A DNA stretch of 64,000 bases from CAVVAL01 sp963742725. Lineage in GTDB: Bacteria > Actinomycetota > Actinomycetes > Mycobacteriales > Cryptosporangiaceae. The notes under the pieces are model-generated. The model made no database searches and was not told where the DNA came from. It saw nothing but the letters and a program-made list of their open reading frames with translations. Positions 24,230-32,719 of the stretch are shown here, piece by piece. The first letter of the stretch is position 1; each line of letters starts with the position of its first letter. Position numbers and translations under genes: made by a program. Where the stretch lies: the NCBI GenBank assembly GCA_963742725.1, contig CAVUMX010000001.1, positions 620,001 to 684,000 of the forward strand, read 5' to 3'.

Positions 24230-27200
24230 ATGTCCATTCAGCCTCGAGGCGGTAGACGACGCCGTCTGCTGCTCGCCGCGGCGGTCGTCACCGCGACCAC
24301 GGTGGCCCTCTCCGCTCCGGTCGCGGACGCCGCGCCGAGCACTCCCATCCTGTCCGCGTTACTCGGCGAAGCCCCCGGCCTCGGCGATTTCGACGCGCGC
24401 GCCGGGCAGGTTGCCCCGAGCGCCGCGCAGCTCGACCGTGTCGCCGGCCTGGACGCGACGGCGCGCTGGAACCGGTTCGGCACCCCGTCGACGCTGGTCC
24501 GCCGGGACGGCTATCTGGCCACCGGGCTCAGCGGCTCGCCGGCTGAGGCTGCCCGGGCGTTCATCCGCTCCGAGCGGGACCTCTTCCGGCTCTCCGACGA
24601 CGCCGTCACGGACCTCGAACTGCTCAACGACTCGACGCTCACCGGCAGCGACGCGCACGCGGTGCTGTTCCGGCAGCGGTTCGGAGCGCTGCCGGCCGCC
24701 CGTGACGGGCTCATCACCGTCGCCGTGACCGGGGGTGACGTCGCGTTCGTCTCGTCGTCCGCCGTCGGTGACGGGGCAGCCCCCGCCGCACCGGTACTCA
24801 GCGCGGTCGCGGCCTGGCAGAAGGCAGCCGCGAACGTCGGACGGTCGACGCTGCTCAGCGCGGTCACCGGTGTGACGACCGCCAAGGGCTGGACGACGTT
24901 CAACGTCACCGGCTTCGGCCAGCCGCAGCGCGCCCGGCTCGTCGCGCTGCCCGTACCGGGGCAGGGTGTGCGGCCGGCGTTCGAGGCCAACGTGCTCGAC
25001 GCCGAAGCCGGCTCGACACTCGCCTATACATCGTTCGTGGACGCCGTCACCGGCGCGGTACTGGTGCGGACGAGCCGCACCGCCTTCGCCGAGGCGCCCA
25101 ACACGTACTCCGGTGAGTTCACCGCCACGGGCTGCGGGCCGCGACACCCGTTCACCGTGCCGGCCGGCACCAAGCAGGTCGTCGCCACCGCGTTCGCCAC
25201 CGTGACGACCAACGACATCGTGGTGAAGATCCTCAACCCGGACGGCACGGTCGCGGTCTCCGGCGATACGGGCACCAGCCCCGAGGCCGCAACGATCTCC
25301 CGCAACGAGGGCGTCCCGGCTGGCGACTACAGCGTCCAGGTTTGCCCGTACGACAGCCCGTCCGTGCCGTTCGTCGCCCCGATGACCTACACCGGCACAA
25401 TCACCACCAGCGAGGTGGCCGCCCCGTCCGCCGCCCAGCCGCCAGCGCGCTGGAAGTACTTCCCGGCATTCCCGTCCGGTGACAACCGGGTGGTGGGCTG
25501 CTGGATCGCCCAGACCGCCCCGGGCTGCCAGGCGGCGCTCCAAAACACCGCCGCCCGCGCGCCGTGGGACTACGACACCCGCCTGAATGTCCCGACGTTC
25601 ACGACCACCGGCAACGCGGCGCGCACCGCCGAGGCGTGGACCACGCCGCTCACGCCGGGCGCGTTCGGTTTCCAGCCGGTCTCGCCCACCCGCGAGTACG
25701 CCCCGGCGTTCACCGACGCGTGGAACAAGAGCAAGTGCGACCCTGCGCAGTTCACGCCCGGCACCGGCAACGACATCCCGGCCTCGGTGGTGAGCCTGTT
25801 CGCGGCGCACAACCGGATGCACGACTGGTCGTACCACCTCGGCTTCACCGAGCGGAACTACAACCTCCAGGCGAACAACTTCGGCAACCAGCCGGGGACA
25901 CCCGGCGTGCACCCGACCGGTGACGGCGACCCGGAGATCGGGCAGGCCCAGGCCGGTGCCCTGACCGGCGGCGCCCCCAGCTACCTCGGCCGGGACAACG
26001 CCAACCAGATCACGCTCCAGGACGGGATCCCAGGTATCACCAACCAGTACCTGTTCCAGCCGATCGCGGGCGGGTTCTACGCCCCGTGCACCGACGGCGG
26101 CTTCGACATGAGCATCGTCGGCCACGAGTACACGCACGCGATCTCCAACCGCATGGTCGGCGGCCCGGACGAGGGCCTGTCGAGCGACCAGGGCGGCGCG
26201 ATGGGCGAGAGCTGGTCGGACCAGGTCGCGATGGAGTATCAGCAGGAGTACGGCCTGTTGCCGGTCAACGATGACAACCCGTTCGCGGTCGGCGTCTATG
26301 CCACCGGCAACAAGAAGACGGGCATCCGCAACTACGCGATGAACGACAGCCCGCTGCACTTCGGCAACGTCGGCTACGACATCACCGGGCCCCAGGTCCA
26401 CGCCGACGGTGAGATCTGGAGCGCGACGAACTTCGACATCCGCGCCGCGCTGATGAAGAAGTACGACGCCGCGTACCCGTCGGGTGACAAGGCGCTCCAG
26501 CGGGCGTGCGCCGACGGAAAGCGTGCCGTCGAGACCTGCCCCGGGAACCGGCGCTGGATGCAGCTCGTGTTCGACGCGTTCCTTCTCCAGCAGCCCGGTA
26601 CGTCCATGTTGGACGCCCGGGACGCGCTGCTGGCGGCCGACCTGGCTCGGTTTGGTGGAGCCAACCAGAAGGAGCTGTGGCGGGCGTTCGCGGCGCGCGG
26701 ATTCGGCGCCGGCGCCACGACTGCGGGCGGCGACGACACTGCGCCGAAGCCCGACTTCACCACCCCGGTGGAAACATCGGAAGGCACGGTCAGGTTCAGC
26801 ACGACCGCGCCCTCGACGATCTACCTCGGCGCCTACGAGGCGCGGTCGCGCCCGGTGGCCGACACCGACCCGGACACGCCACTGCCGGACACGGTGACGA
26901 TCGTCCCCGCTACCTACCAGCTTCTCGTCCGGGCGCGCGGCTATGGGCTTGCGCGGTCGTCGGTAACGGTCGGCGCCGGTCAGACGGTGGCGAAGAGCGT
27001 CACCCAGGCGCTCAATCTGGCGTCGGCGACCAACGGCGCCACCGCGACAGGTGACGGCGGCAACCTCGGCGCGCTGATCGACGACACCGAGGCGACGAAC
27101 TGGGCCGTCCTCGCCCGGACCCCCAACGCGAGAGGCGCCAGGGTGGCGGTCGACCTGGCCGGGACCACGGCGCGGACCGTCCGCTCGGTGCGGGTCAGCG

Positions 27201-27598
27201 CGCTGCTGCACCCGGCAGCCGGCGGCGAGGGGTTCGACCCGGCCGCGCAGAACCGTTTCACGGCGCTGCGGAAGTTCGCGCTCGACACCTGCGTGAAGTC
27301 CGATCTGGAGGACTGCGCGGCCGACGCCTCGACCGGCTGGAAGAGGATCTACGTCTCCGCCGCCGACGCGTTCCCCGGCGTCAGACCAAGGCCGCTGGCG
27401 CCGAACCTGACGATCCGCTCGTTCGACGTGCCGGACACGGCGGCAACCCACGTCCGCCTGGTGGTGCTGGAGACCCAGTGCACCGGCGGGCCGGACTACG
27501 CCGGCGAGCAGGACAACGACCCGCTCAACGCGACGGACTGCACGACGGCGTCGACGCAGGGCCAGAACGCGCGGGTCGCTGAGCTTCAGGTGTTCTAG
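24230..27598 (+). CDS. Secreted M36 (fungalysin-type) zinc metallopeptidase
   Basis: The product has 1122 residues. A signal peptide (RRRRLLLAAAVVTATTVAL) is followed by an FTP-like propeptide, a PPC-like beta domain (about residues 300-385) and the M36 catalytic domain. Zinc ligands are H632 and H636 in GHEYTH, with catalytic E633 and third ligand E660 in GESWSD. A discoidin-like C-terminal module follows (about 925-1122). M36 enzymes digest extracellular proteins such as elastin or keratin; the host substrate here is unknown. Codon 44 is TTA. Its stop codon overlaps that of the convergent D-amino-acid oxidase gene (shared CTAG). Confidence 0.92.
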   Translation: MSIQPRGGRRRRLLLAAAVVTATTVALSAPVADAAPSTPILSALLGEAPGLGDFDARAGQVAPSAAQLDRVAGLDATARWNRFGTPSTLVRRDGYLATGLSGSPAEAARAFIRSERDLFRLSDDAVTDLELLNDSTLTGSDAHAVLFRQRFGALPAARDGLITVAVTGGDVAFVSSSAVGDGAAPAAPVLSAVAAWQKAAANVGRSTLLSAVTGVTTAKGWTTFNVTGFGQPQRARLVALPVPGQGVRPAFEANVLDAEAGSTLAYTSFVDAVTGAVLVRTSRTAFAEAPNTYSGEFTATGCGPRHPFTVPAGTKQVVATAFATVTTNDIVVKILNPDGTVAVSGDTGTSPEAATISRNEGVPAGDYSVQVCPYDSPSVPFVAPMTYTGTITTSEVAAPSAAQPPARWKYFPAFPSGDNRVVGCWIAQTAPGCQAALQNTAARAPWDYDTRLNVPTFTTTGNAARTAEAWTTPLTPGAFGFQPVSPTREYAPAFTDAWNKSKCDPAQFTPGTGNDIPASVVSLFAAHNRMHDWSYHLGFTERNYNLQANNFGNQPGTPGVHPTGDGDPEIGQAQAGALTGGAPSYLGRDNANQITLQDGIPGITNQYLFQPIAGGFYAPCTDGGFDMSIVGHEYTHAISNRMVGGPDEGLSSDQGGAMGESWSDQVAMEYQQEYGLLPVNDDNPFAVGVYATGNKKTGIRNYAMNDSPLHFGNVGYDITGPQVHADGEIWSATNFDIRAALMKKYDAAYPSGDKALQRACADGKRAVETCPGNRRWMQLVFDAFLLQQPGTSMLDARDALLAADLARFGGANQKELWRAFAARGFGAGATTAGGDDTAPKPDFTTPVETSEGTVRFSTTAPSTIYLGAYEARSRPVADTDPDTPLPDTVTIVPATYQLLVRARGYGLARSSVTVGAGQTVAKSVTQALNLASATNGATATGDGGNLGALIDDTEATNWAVLARTPNARGARVAVDLAGTTARTVRSVRVSALLHPAAGGEGFDPAAQNRFTALRKFALDTCVKSDLEDCAADASTGWKRIYVSAADAFPGVRPRPLAPNLTIRSFDVPDTAATHVRLVVLETQCTGGPDYAGEQDNDPLNATDCTTASTQGQNARVAELQVF

Positions 27599-28500
27599 AG
27601 CAGGGCCGCGACGTCGCGGGCACATCCCCAGGAGACGGTGATGCCCGCGCCGCCGTGGCCGTAGTTGTGGATGAGGCCGTCCGGCTCCCGTTCCACCCGG
27701 ATCGTCGGCCGGACGGGCCGCAGTCCGACCCGGTGCCCGAGGACGCGGGCGCCGGCCAGGCGGGGCTCGACCGCCGTGCACCGGGCGATGATCGCCTCGG
27801 CGGTGGCCGGGTCCGGCTCCAGGCTCCAGGCGCCTTCCTCGGCCACGCCGCCCAGGACGACGCGGTCCGGGTGGGGAAGGATGTAGAGCAACTTCTGGTC
27901 GTCGGTACTGGCGAAGAACTCGGTGACGCCCGGGTTCTCGACGAGCACGACCTGGCCACGGACGGGCACCAGCTCCGGATCGGGCACGAGGTCGCGGGCG
28001 GCCATCCCGGCGCAGTTCACCACGACGTCGGCGGAGAGCTCGGCGAACGAACCCACCGGACGGACCTCGATCTCGCCGCCCGCGCCCCGCAGCCGCCGCT
28101 CCAGGTAGCCGAGGTAGACCGGCATGTCCACGAGCGGCGCCGTGAACCGGTAGCCGTCGACGTATCCGTCGGGGAGCTGGTCGCAGCGTTCCAGTCCGAC
28201 CATGTCGCCCCACGCGGGCAGGTCGATCGGCGTCCGGGACGCCTCGATGCCGCTCACCTGCCGCACACCCTCGTCCGGAGACAGGGCGTTGAGTTCTTCC
28301 AGGGTGACGCGGCACCAGTCCCAGACCCGGCCGCCGGCCTCGACCAGGTACGGCTCCCACAGCGCGCCGGCGACCGCTGACGTGGTGTCCCCGGACGGCG
28401 CGGCGGTCCGGACGACCACCCGGTGGCCGGCTTCGGCGAGGCAGACGGCGCTGGTCAAGCCGGACACCCCAGCACCGACGACGATCACGTCAAGGCTCAT
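27595..28500 (-). CDS. D-amino-acid oxidase
   Basis: This FAD enzyme (301 residues) of the DAAO family oxidises D-amino acids to 2-oxo acids, ammonia and H2O2. The dinucleotide motif GAGVSG is at residues 9-14. The family-typical SAVAGALWEPY, the PVRGQVVLV beta strand and the C-terminal NYGHGGAGITVSWGCA are all present. Length is slightly short but complete. A TAGCGT box 6 bases before the ATG indicates a leaderless mRNA. A perfect 14-bp inverted repeat overlaps this promoter. The D-amino acids could come from cell-wall turnover, but that is inference. Confidence 0.92.
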   Translation of the reverse strand: MSLDVIVVGAGVSGLTSAVCLAEAGHRVVVRTAAPSGDTTSAVAGALWEPYLVEAGGRVWDWCRVTLEELNALSPDEGVRQVSGIEASRTPIDLPAWGDMVGLERCDQLPDGYVDGYRFTAPLVDMPVYLGYLERRLRGAGGEIEVRPVGSFAELSADVVVNCAGMAARDLVPDPELVPVRGQVVLVENPGVTEFFASTDDQKLLYILPHPDRVVLGGVAEEGAWSLEPDPATAEAIIARCTAVEPRLAGARVLGHRVGLRPVRPTIRVEREPDGLIHNYGHGGAGITVSWGCARDVAALL

Positions 28501-28506
28501 GCCCTC

Positions 28507-28512
28507 ACGCTA
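28507..28512 (-). promoter_or_regulatory. -10 box (TAGCGT) of leaderless D-amino-acid oxidase promoter
   Basis: TAGCGT on the minus strand ends 6 nt before ATG 28500. Its upstream edge overlaps one arm of the inverted repeat at 28511-28561. Confidence 0.45.
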
Positions 28513-28561
28513 GTGCTATGACCACAGACGTTCGTGGGCCCGAGGCCTGGTCATAGCACTA
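28511..28561. repeat. Perfect 14-bp inverted repeat between D-amino-acid oxidase and DUF3152 genes
   Basis: TAGTGCTATGACCA (28511-28524) and its exact complement (28548-28561) flank 23 bases. One arm contains the stop codon of the DUF3152 gene; the other abuts the oxidase -10 box. It may terminate the upstream transcript, or be a two-site operator, or both. The arms are AT-richer than the surrounding DNA, which makes chance less likely. Confidence 0.75.
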
Positions 28562-29392
28562 AGGGAAGGGCCACGGATTCGGCTGGCAGGTCTTGCCGTC
28601 GCGCGGAACCTTCACGCCCTGCGGGCTCGCGGCGGTGATCTTCAGGATCTCGTCGTTGGACGTGCTGAACGTCTGCTGCATCATCACGGGCGCCGGCGCA
28701 CCGTCGATGCCGCAGGGCCGGTGCCCGTACCGGAAGAAGTGCCCGACCTCGTGGTTGACCATGTACTGCCGGTACGCGGTGAGGTCGTCGCCGAAGGCCA
28801 CCGCGCCGCGCACCCAGCGGGCGGCGCTGAGGTACACGGCGCCGCCGTCCCGGCACGAGACGTCGACGGGGAGTTCGTAGCCGCACACCGTCCGGGCGGT
28901 GTTCTGCGACGCGAGCCGGATGCGCAGGTCCGGCTGGCCGTGGTCGACGCGGCGCAGGGCGATGTCGCCGCGCCCGATCCAGCTCCTCGGGTCCGCGAGG
29001 GTGGCGACCACCGAGTCGGCGAAATCGGCGGGAGCGGCGATCCCGTTCTCGACCTCGACGGTGTACGTGCGTACCCAGCCCTTGCCGACCTGTGCCGACC
29101 CGCCGGGCACCACGCGCCAGTTGCCGGTTCCCTTCGCCGGGACGGGCGCCCCGGCAGGCAGCTCCGCGCTCGATGCTGGAGGCCGCGCGGGCGGCGGCGG
29201 TAAAGCGGTGGTCGGCGGCGGCGCCGCCGAGGGCGAGAACGCCACGCCGCCGGCGACCCCCCGCGCTGCGTCGGGCGGCGGCCCGGCGAACCGGAACCCG
29301 GCCACGACACCTCCCACGGCGAGCGTGCAGGCGACGGCCGACAGCACGGTCGCGGTGCGGACTCCCGACGCGGCGCGATGGCGAGGTTTCAT
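28559..29392 (-). CDS. DUF3152 secreted/anchored metzincin-like protein
   Basis: The 277-residue protein has an N-terminal membrane or signal helix (about residues 13-35), a Pro-rich spacer and a C-terminal domain of the actinobacterial DUF3152 family. It contains H214-E215-V-G-H218-FFRYG-H224, the HExxHxxxxxH metzincin zinc motif, and a later APVMMQQT segment suited to the Met-turn. It is probably a cell-surface metalloprotease; activity is not established for the family as far as I know. Codon 64 is TTA. It is divergent from the two-component system at 29485. Confidence 0.82.
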   Translation of the reverse strand: MKPRHRAASGVRTATVLSAVACTLAVGGVVAGFRFAGPPPDAARGVAGGVAFSPSAAPPPTTALPPPPARPPASSAELPAGAPVPAKGTGNWRVVPGGSAQVGKGWVRTYTVEVENGIAAPADFADSVVATLADPRSWIGRGDIALRRVDHGQPDLRIRLASQNTARTVCGYELPVDVSCRDGGAVYLSAARWVRGAVAFGDDLTAYRQYMVNHEVGHFFRYGHRPCGIDGAPAPVMMQQTFSTSNDEILKITAASPQGVKVPRDGKTCQPNPWPFP

Positions 29393-29471
29393 GCGGACGG
29401 ACGGTCGTCGCCAGATGTGAAGAACCTATGAGCGCGGCGTCATGGCACCGTGTACGTCACCGACAGCTACC

Positions 29472-29477
29472 TAGACT
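29472..29477 (+). promoter_or_regulatory. -10 box (TAGACT) of leaderless two-component operon promoter
   Basis: TAGACT ends 7 nt before GTG 29485 and there is no ribosome-binding site, which fits a leaderless mRNA starting with this GTG. Confidence 0.5.
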
Positions 29478-29484
29478 GGTGCCG

Positions 29485-30183
29485 GTGAGCGCCCTCATCC
29501 TCGTCGCCGAGGACGACCTGAAGCAGGCGGAACTCGTCCGCCGGTACCTCGAACGCGACGGCCACTCGGTCGTCGTGGTCCACGACGGGCGGGCGGCCAT
29601 CGACGAGGCGCGGCGCCGCAACCCCGACCTGCTGCTGCTCGACGTGATGATGCCCAAGGTCGACGGGATGGACGTGTGCCGGGTGCTCCGGGCGGAGTCC
29701 GACGTGCCGATCGTGCTGCTGACCGCGCGCTCCACCGAGGACGACGTGCTCCTCGGCCTGGATCTCGGCGCCGACGACTACATCACGAAGCCGTACAGCC
29801 CGCGGCAGATGGTGGCGCGGGTCCGCACGATCCTGCGGCGGGTCCAGCGGACGAGGACGAGCGGCGCGACCGTCCTGCGCGTCGGCGACCTGGTGGTCGA
29901 CCCGGTCCGTCACGAGGTGACGCTGAGTGCCGAGCCCGTCGACTGCACGCCGGCCGAGTTCCGGCTCCTCGCCGCCCTCGCGGCCGAGCCCAACCGGGCG
30001 TTCACGCGCGGCCAACTCCTCCAGCGGGCGTACGGCGTCGACGGGTTCATCACCGAACGCACGATCGACGTCCACGTGATGAACCTGCGGCGCAAGCTCG
30101 AACCGCGACCGAGCCAGCCGCGGCTGCTGCTGACCGTGTACGGCATCGGCTACAAGCTCACCGGGGCGACCGATGCGCCATAG
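29485..30183 (+). CDS. OmpR/PhoB-family response regulator
   Basis: The 232-residue protein has a receiver domain with acidic pocket E9/D10/D11, phospho-acceptor D53 (LLLLDVMMP) and K102 (TKPYSP). A C-terminal winged helix follows (PAEFRLLAALA ... TERTIDVHVMNLRRKLE). GTG 29485 was chosen from the leaderless promoter and because residue 2 begins the first receiver strand; GTG 29479 is two codons upstream. Its 3' end overlaps the sensor kinase gene by 11 bases, so they are one operon. Likely targets include its own operon or the divergent DUF3152 gene. Confidence 0.93.
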   Translation: MSALILVAEDDLKQAELVRRYLERDGHSVVVVHDGRAAIDEARRRNPDLLLLDVMMPKVDGMDVCRVLRAESDVPIVLLTARSTEDDVLLGLDLGADDYITKPYSPRQMVARVRTILRRVQRTRTSGATVLRVGDLVVDPVRHEVTLSAEPVDCTPAEFRLLAALAAEPNRAFTRGQLLQRAYGVDGFITERTIDVHVMNLRRKLEPRPSQPRLLLTVYGIGYKLTGATDAP

Positions 30184-31963
30184 CCTGCTCGTCCGCCTGC
30201 TGGCGATTTCGACGGTCATCGCGGCGTGCTCGATCGCCGCCACGGCCTGGCTGGCCGTCCAGAGCACGACCGGCAGCATCCAGCGCGACCAGGGACAGGC
30301 CCTCGCCACGGACGCCACGATCTACGACAGCCTGCTCGGCTACGCGGCGACGCACGCGAGCTGGGCGGACGTCGGTCCGACGATCGATTCCCTCGCCAAG
30401 CGGACCGGCCGCCGGATCGCGCTCAGCACGCCGGACCGGCGGCCCATCGCCGACTCGTCGGGGCCGTCGGCGCCGCCGCTGCCCGTCAACCAGACCGTGG
30501 TGGTGGACCCGCTGGCGGTGGACCTCACGCTGAAACCGGGGGCGGGCACGGACCGGATCGACGAGCGGGCGGTAGGCCCCTACAAGCTGCCGCCCGAGGT
30601 CTACGCCAAGGTCCTGCAACGCGTGCAGAGGTCGGCCACCTGCGCGCGCCAGCTCGGCTACGACGCCAAGGTCGTTGACGGGTACGGCGCACGCCCGACC
30701 GTCGAGTTCGACGACGCGTGGGACGACGTGACCGACAGGTGCGGCGCTCCCGTGGAACTGGAGCCGTCGGAGCGGGGGGCCAGCGCGCAGCTGGTCACCC
30801 TCGCCAACGCGTGCCTCGCGAGGCAGGGCGGCAAGACCCGACAGATCTATCCGGACAAGTTCTCCGGACCGGCCGACATCCCCCACTACGCCCGCGCGGA
30901 CAAGGCGACGGGAGACTGCCTGGACACCGCACGCCGCGAACAGCTCGCCCCGCATGTCGCGCCGGCCGCGCTGCTGTTCCTCACCAACCCCGGCGGCAGG
31001 CAGCAGCCCCGGACGGACCTCTCGACGGCCGGGACCACCCGGATCGCGCTGACCGCGCTCGCCGTCCTGCTCCTCACCGCCCTGGTGTCGACGTTCGCGG
31101 CGACCCGGCTGGTCCGCCCGATCCGTGCCCTGACGTCGGCCGCGCAGCGGATGGGCGCAGGCGACCGGGGAATCCGCGTCGGCGGCGATCCGAGGGGCGA
31201 GCTGGGCCAGCTCGCCGTCGCGTTCAACGCCATGTCCGCACGCCTGGAGGAGACCGAGAACCAGCGCAAGACGATGGTCGGCGACATCGCCCACGAGCTG
31301 CGGACGCCGCTGGGCAACATCAGAGGCTGGCTGGAGGCGACCCAGGACGGCGTCGCGACGCTGGAACCCGAGCTGGTGTCGTCGCTGCTGGAGGAGACGC
31401 TGGTCCTCCAGTACCTGGTCAACGACCTGCAGGACCTCGCCCTGGCGGATGCCGGCCAGCTCCGGCTCCACCTCGCGCGGGTCGACGCCGCCGAGCTGGT
31501 CGACCAGGTCGCCGCCGCGCACCAGGGCACCGCCGACCAGAACGGCGTGACGCTGCGGGCGGCGTCCCGGGGCAGCCTGGAGCTGGTCGCGGATCCGGCG
31601 CGGCTGCGGCAGGCGCTCGGCAACCTGGTCGCGAACGCCGTCCGGTACACGCCGCCCGGAGGGGAGGTCACGGTCGCCGCCCGCCGGCAGGACGAGCGGC
31701 TGCTGTTCGAGGTCACCGACACCGGCGCCGGCATCAGCCCCGAGGACCTGCCCCGCGTGTTCGACCGGTTCTGGCGGGCCGACAAGTCCCGCAGCCGGCA
31801 GACCGGCGGCAGCGGTCTCGGCCTCGCGATCACCCGGCACCTCGTGGAGGCGCACGGCGGTTCCGCCACGGCCACCAGCGTCCCCGGCAAGGGCAGCACG
31901 TTCCGCATCAGCATGCCGCTGGGAGACGCCTCACACTTGCCGGGCGGCGTTCCGGGCCCCTGA
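30173..31963 (+). CDS. Membrane sensor histidine kinase with a large extracytoplasmic domain
   Basis: The kinase has 596 residues. TM1 is about 8-28, and an extracytoplasmic domain of about 260 residues contains four cysteines (C157, C190, C214, C249) that could form two disulfides. TM2 is about 290-312, followed by HAMP. The DHp domain has H374 in GDIAHELRTP, and the HATPase domain shows NLVANAVRYTPPGG, DTGAGI and GGSGLGLAI. I do not recognise the sensor domain. It partners the overlapping response regulator. The divergent secreted metzincin-like gene suggests control of cell-surface functions, which is inference. Confidence 0.92.
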   Translation: MRHSLLVRLLAISTVIAACSIAATAWLAVQSTTGSIQRDQGQALATDATIYDSLLGYAATHASWADVGPTIDSLAKRTGRRIALSTPDRRPIADSSGPSAPPLPVNQTVVVDPLAVDLTLKPGAGTDRIDERAVGPYKLPPEVYAKVLQRVQRSATCARQLGYDAKVVDGYGARPTVEFDDAWDDVTDRCGAPVELEPSERGASAQLVTLANACLARQGGKTRQIYPDKFSGPADIPHYARADKATGDCLDTARREQLAPHVAPAALLFLTNPGGRQQPRTDLSTAGTTRIALTALAVLLLTALVSTFAATRLVRPIRALTSAAQRMGAGDRGIRVGGDPRGELGQLAVAFNAMSARLEETENQRKTMVGDIAHELRTPLGNIRGWLEATQDGVATLEPELVSSLLEETLVLQYLVNDLQDLALADAGQLRLHLARVDAAELVDQVAAAHQGTADQNGVTLRAASRGSLELVADPARLRQALGNLVANAVRYTPPGGEVTVAARRQDERLLFEVTDTGAGISPEDLPRVFDRFWRADKSRSRQTGGSGLGLAITRHLVEAHGGSATATSVPGKGSTFRISMPLGDASHLPGGVPGP

Positions 31964-31974
31964 CTACCGCCCGG

Positions 31975-31980
31975 TAGGGT
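31975..31980 (+). promoter_or_regulatory. -10 box (TAGGGT) of leaderless methyltransferase-GH57 promoter
   Basis: TAGGGT is followed by exactly 7 nt and ATG 31988, with no ribosome-binding site. Confidence 0.5.
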
Positions 31981-31987
31981 CCCGCAG

Positions 31988-32719
31988 ATGACTGGGCTGG
32001 TTCTCACGGGCGAGCGGACGCTCCCCGGCATCGACGTCGAGAACTACTGGTTCCGTCGCCACGAGAGCGCGTACGTGGCGCTCGCGCCGTGGATCCGCGG
32101 TGCGGTCGTCCTGGAAACGGGCGCCGGCGAGGGGTACGGCGCGGCGATGCTGGCCCGGTCCGCGCGGCGCGTCCTGGCCGTCGACTACGACGCGGACGCC
32201 ACCCGCCACGCGGGCGCCACCTACCCGGAGATCGGCGTCGTCCGGGGCAACCTCGCGGGCCTCCCCGTCCGGTCGCACTCGATGGACGCCGTCGTGAACC
32301 TGCAGGTCATCGAACATCTCTGGGACCAGCCTCAGTTCATCGCCGAGTGCGCGCGCGTCCTGCGCCCCGCCGGCACGCTCGTCGTCACCACGCCGAACCG
32401 GATCACGTTCTCCCCCGGCCGCGACACCCCGCTCAACCCGTTCCACACGCGCGAGCTGGACGCCGCCGAGCTGACCGCGCTGCTGGCGCCGCACTTCGAT
32501 GTCGTCCGCATGTACGGGGTGCACCACGGGCGGCGGCTCCGCCGGCTCGACCGCCGCTGGGGCGGGAGCCTGATCGACGCGCAGCTCGCCACGGAGCCCG
32601 CCGACTGGTCGCCCCGCCTCCGCCGCGACGTCGCCGGGGTGCGAGCGGGCGACTTCGACATCCACGAGGACGCGATCGACGCCAGCCTGGACCTGTTCGC
32701 TGTGGCGGTCCGCCGATGA
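31988..32719 (+). CDS. SAM-dependent methyltransferase of the GH57/GT4 glucan locus
   Basis: This class I methyltransferase (243 residues) has motif I VLETGAGEG, the acidic VDYD strand and VVNLQVIEHLWD. It overlaps the GH57 gene by 4 bases (ATGA). The same pair beside etfAB occurs in mycobacteria as Rv3030-Rv3031, in the group linked to methylglucose lipopolysaccharide; I rely on memory for that. A role in methylating a cytosolic alpha-glucan is therefore plausible but not shown. Confidence 0.85.
   Translation: MTGLVLTGERTLPGIDVENYWFRRHESAYVALAPWIRGAVVLETGAGEGYGAAMLARSARRVLAVDYDADATRHAGATYPEIGVVRGNLAGLPVRSHSMDAVVNLQVIEHLWDQPQFIAECARVLRPAGTLVVTTPNRITFSPGRDTPLNPFHTRELDAAELTALLAPHFDVVRMYGVHHGRRLRRLDRRWGGSLIDAQLATEPADWSPRLRRDVAGVRAGDFDIHEDAIDASLDLFAVAVRR

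Noticed and set aside
24359..28360. Open frame of 1333 codons on the minus strand
   Set aside because: It runs antisense to the M36 gene and out of frame through the D-amino-acid oxidase gene. High GC removes stop codons from such frames. Its protein is Arg/Gly-rich without domains.
32089..32715. 627-base upstream extension of the GH57 frame
   Set aside because: It is a shadow of the methyltransferase gene. The ATG at 32716 overlaps that gene's stop codon and begins the conserved GH57 N-terminus.
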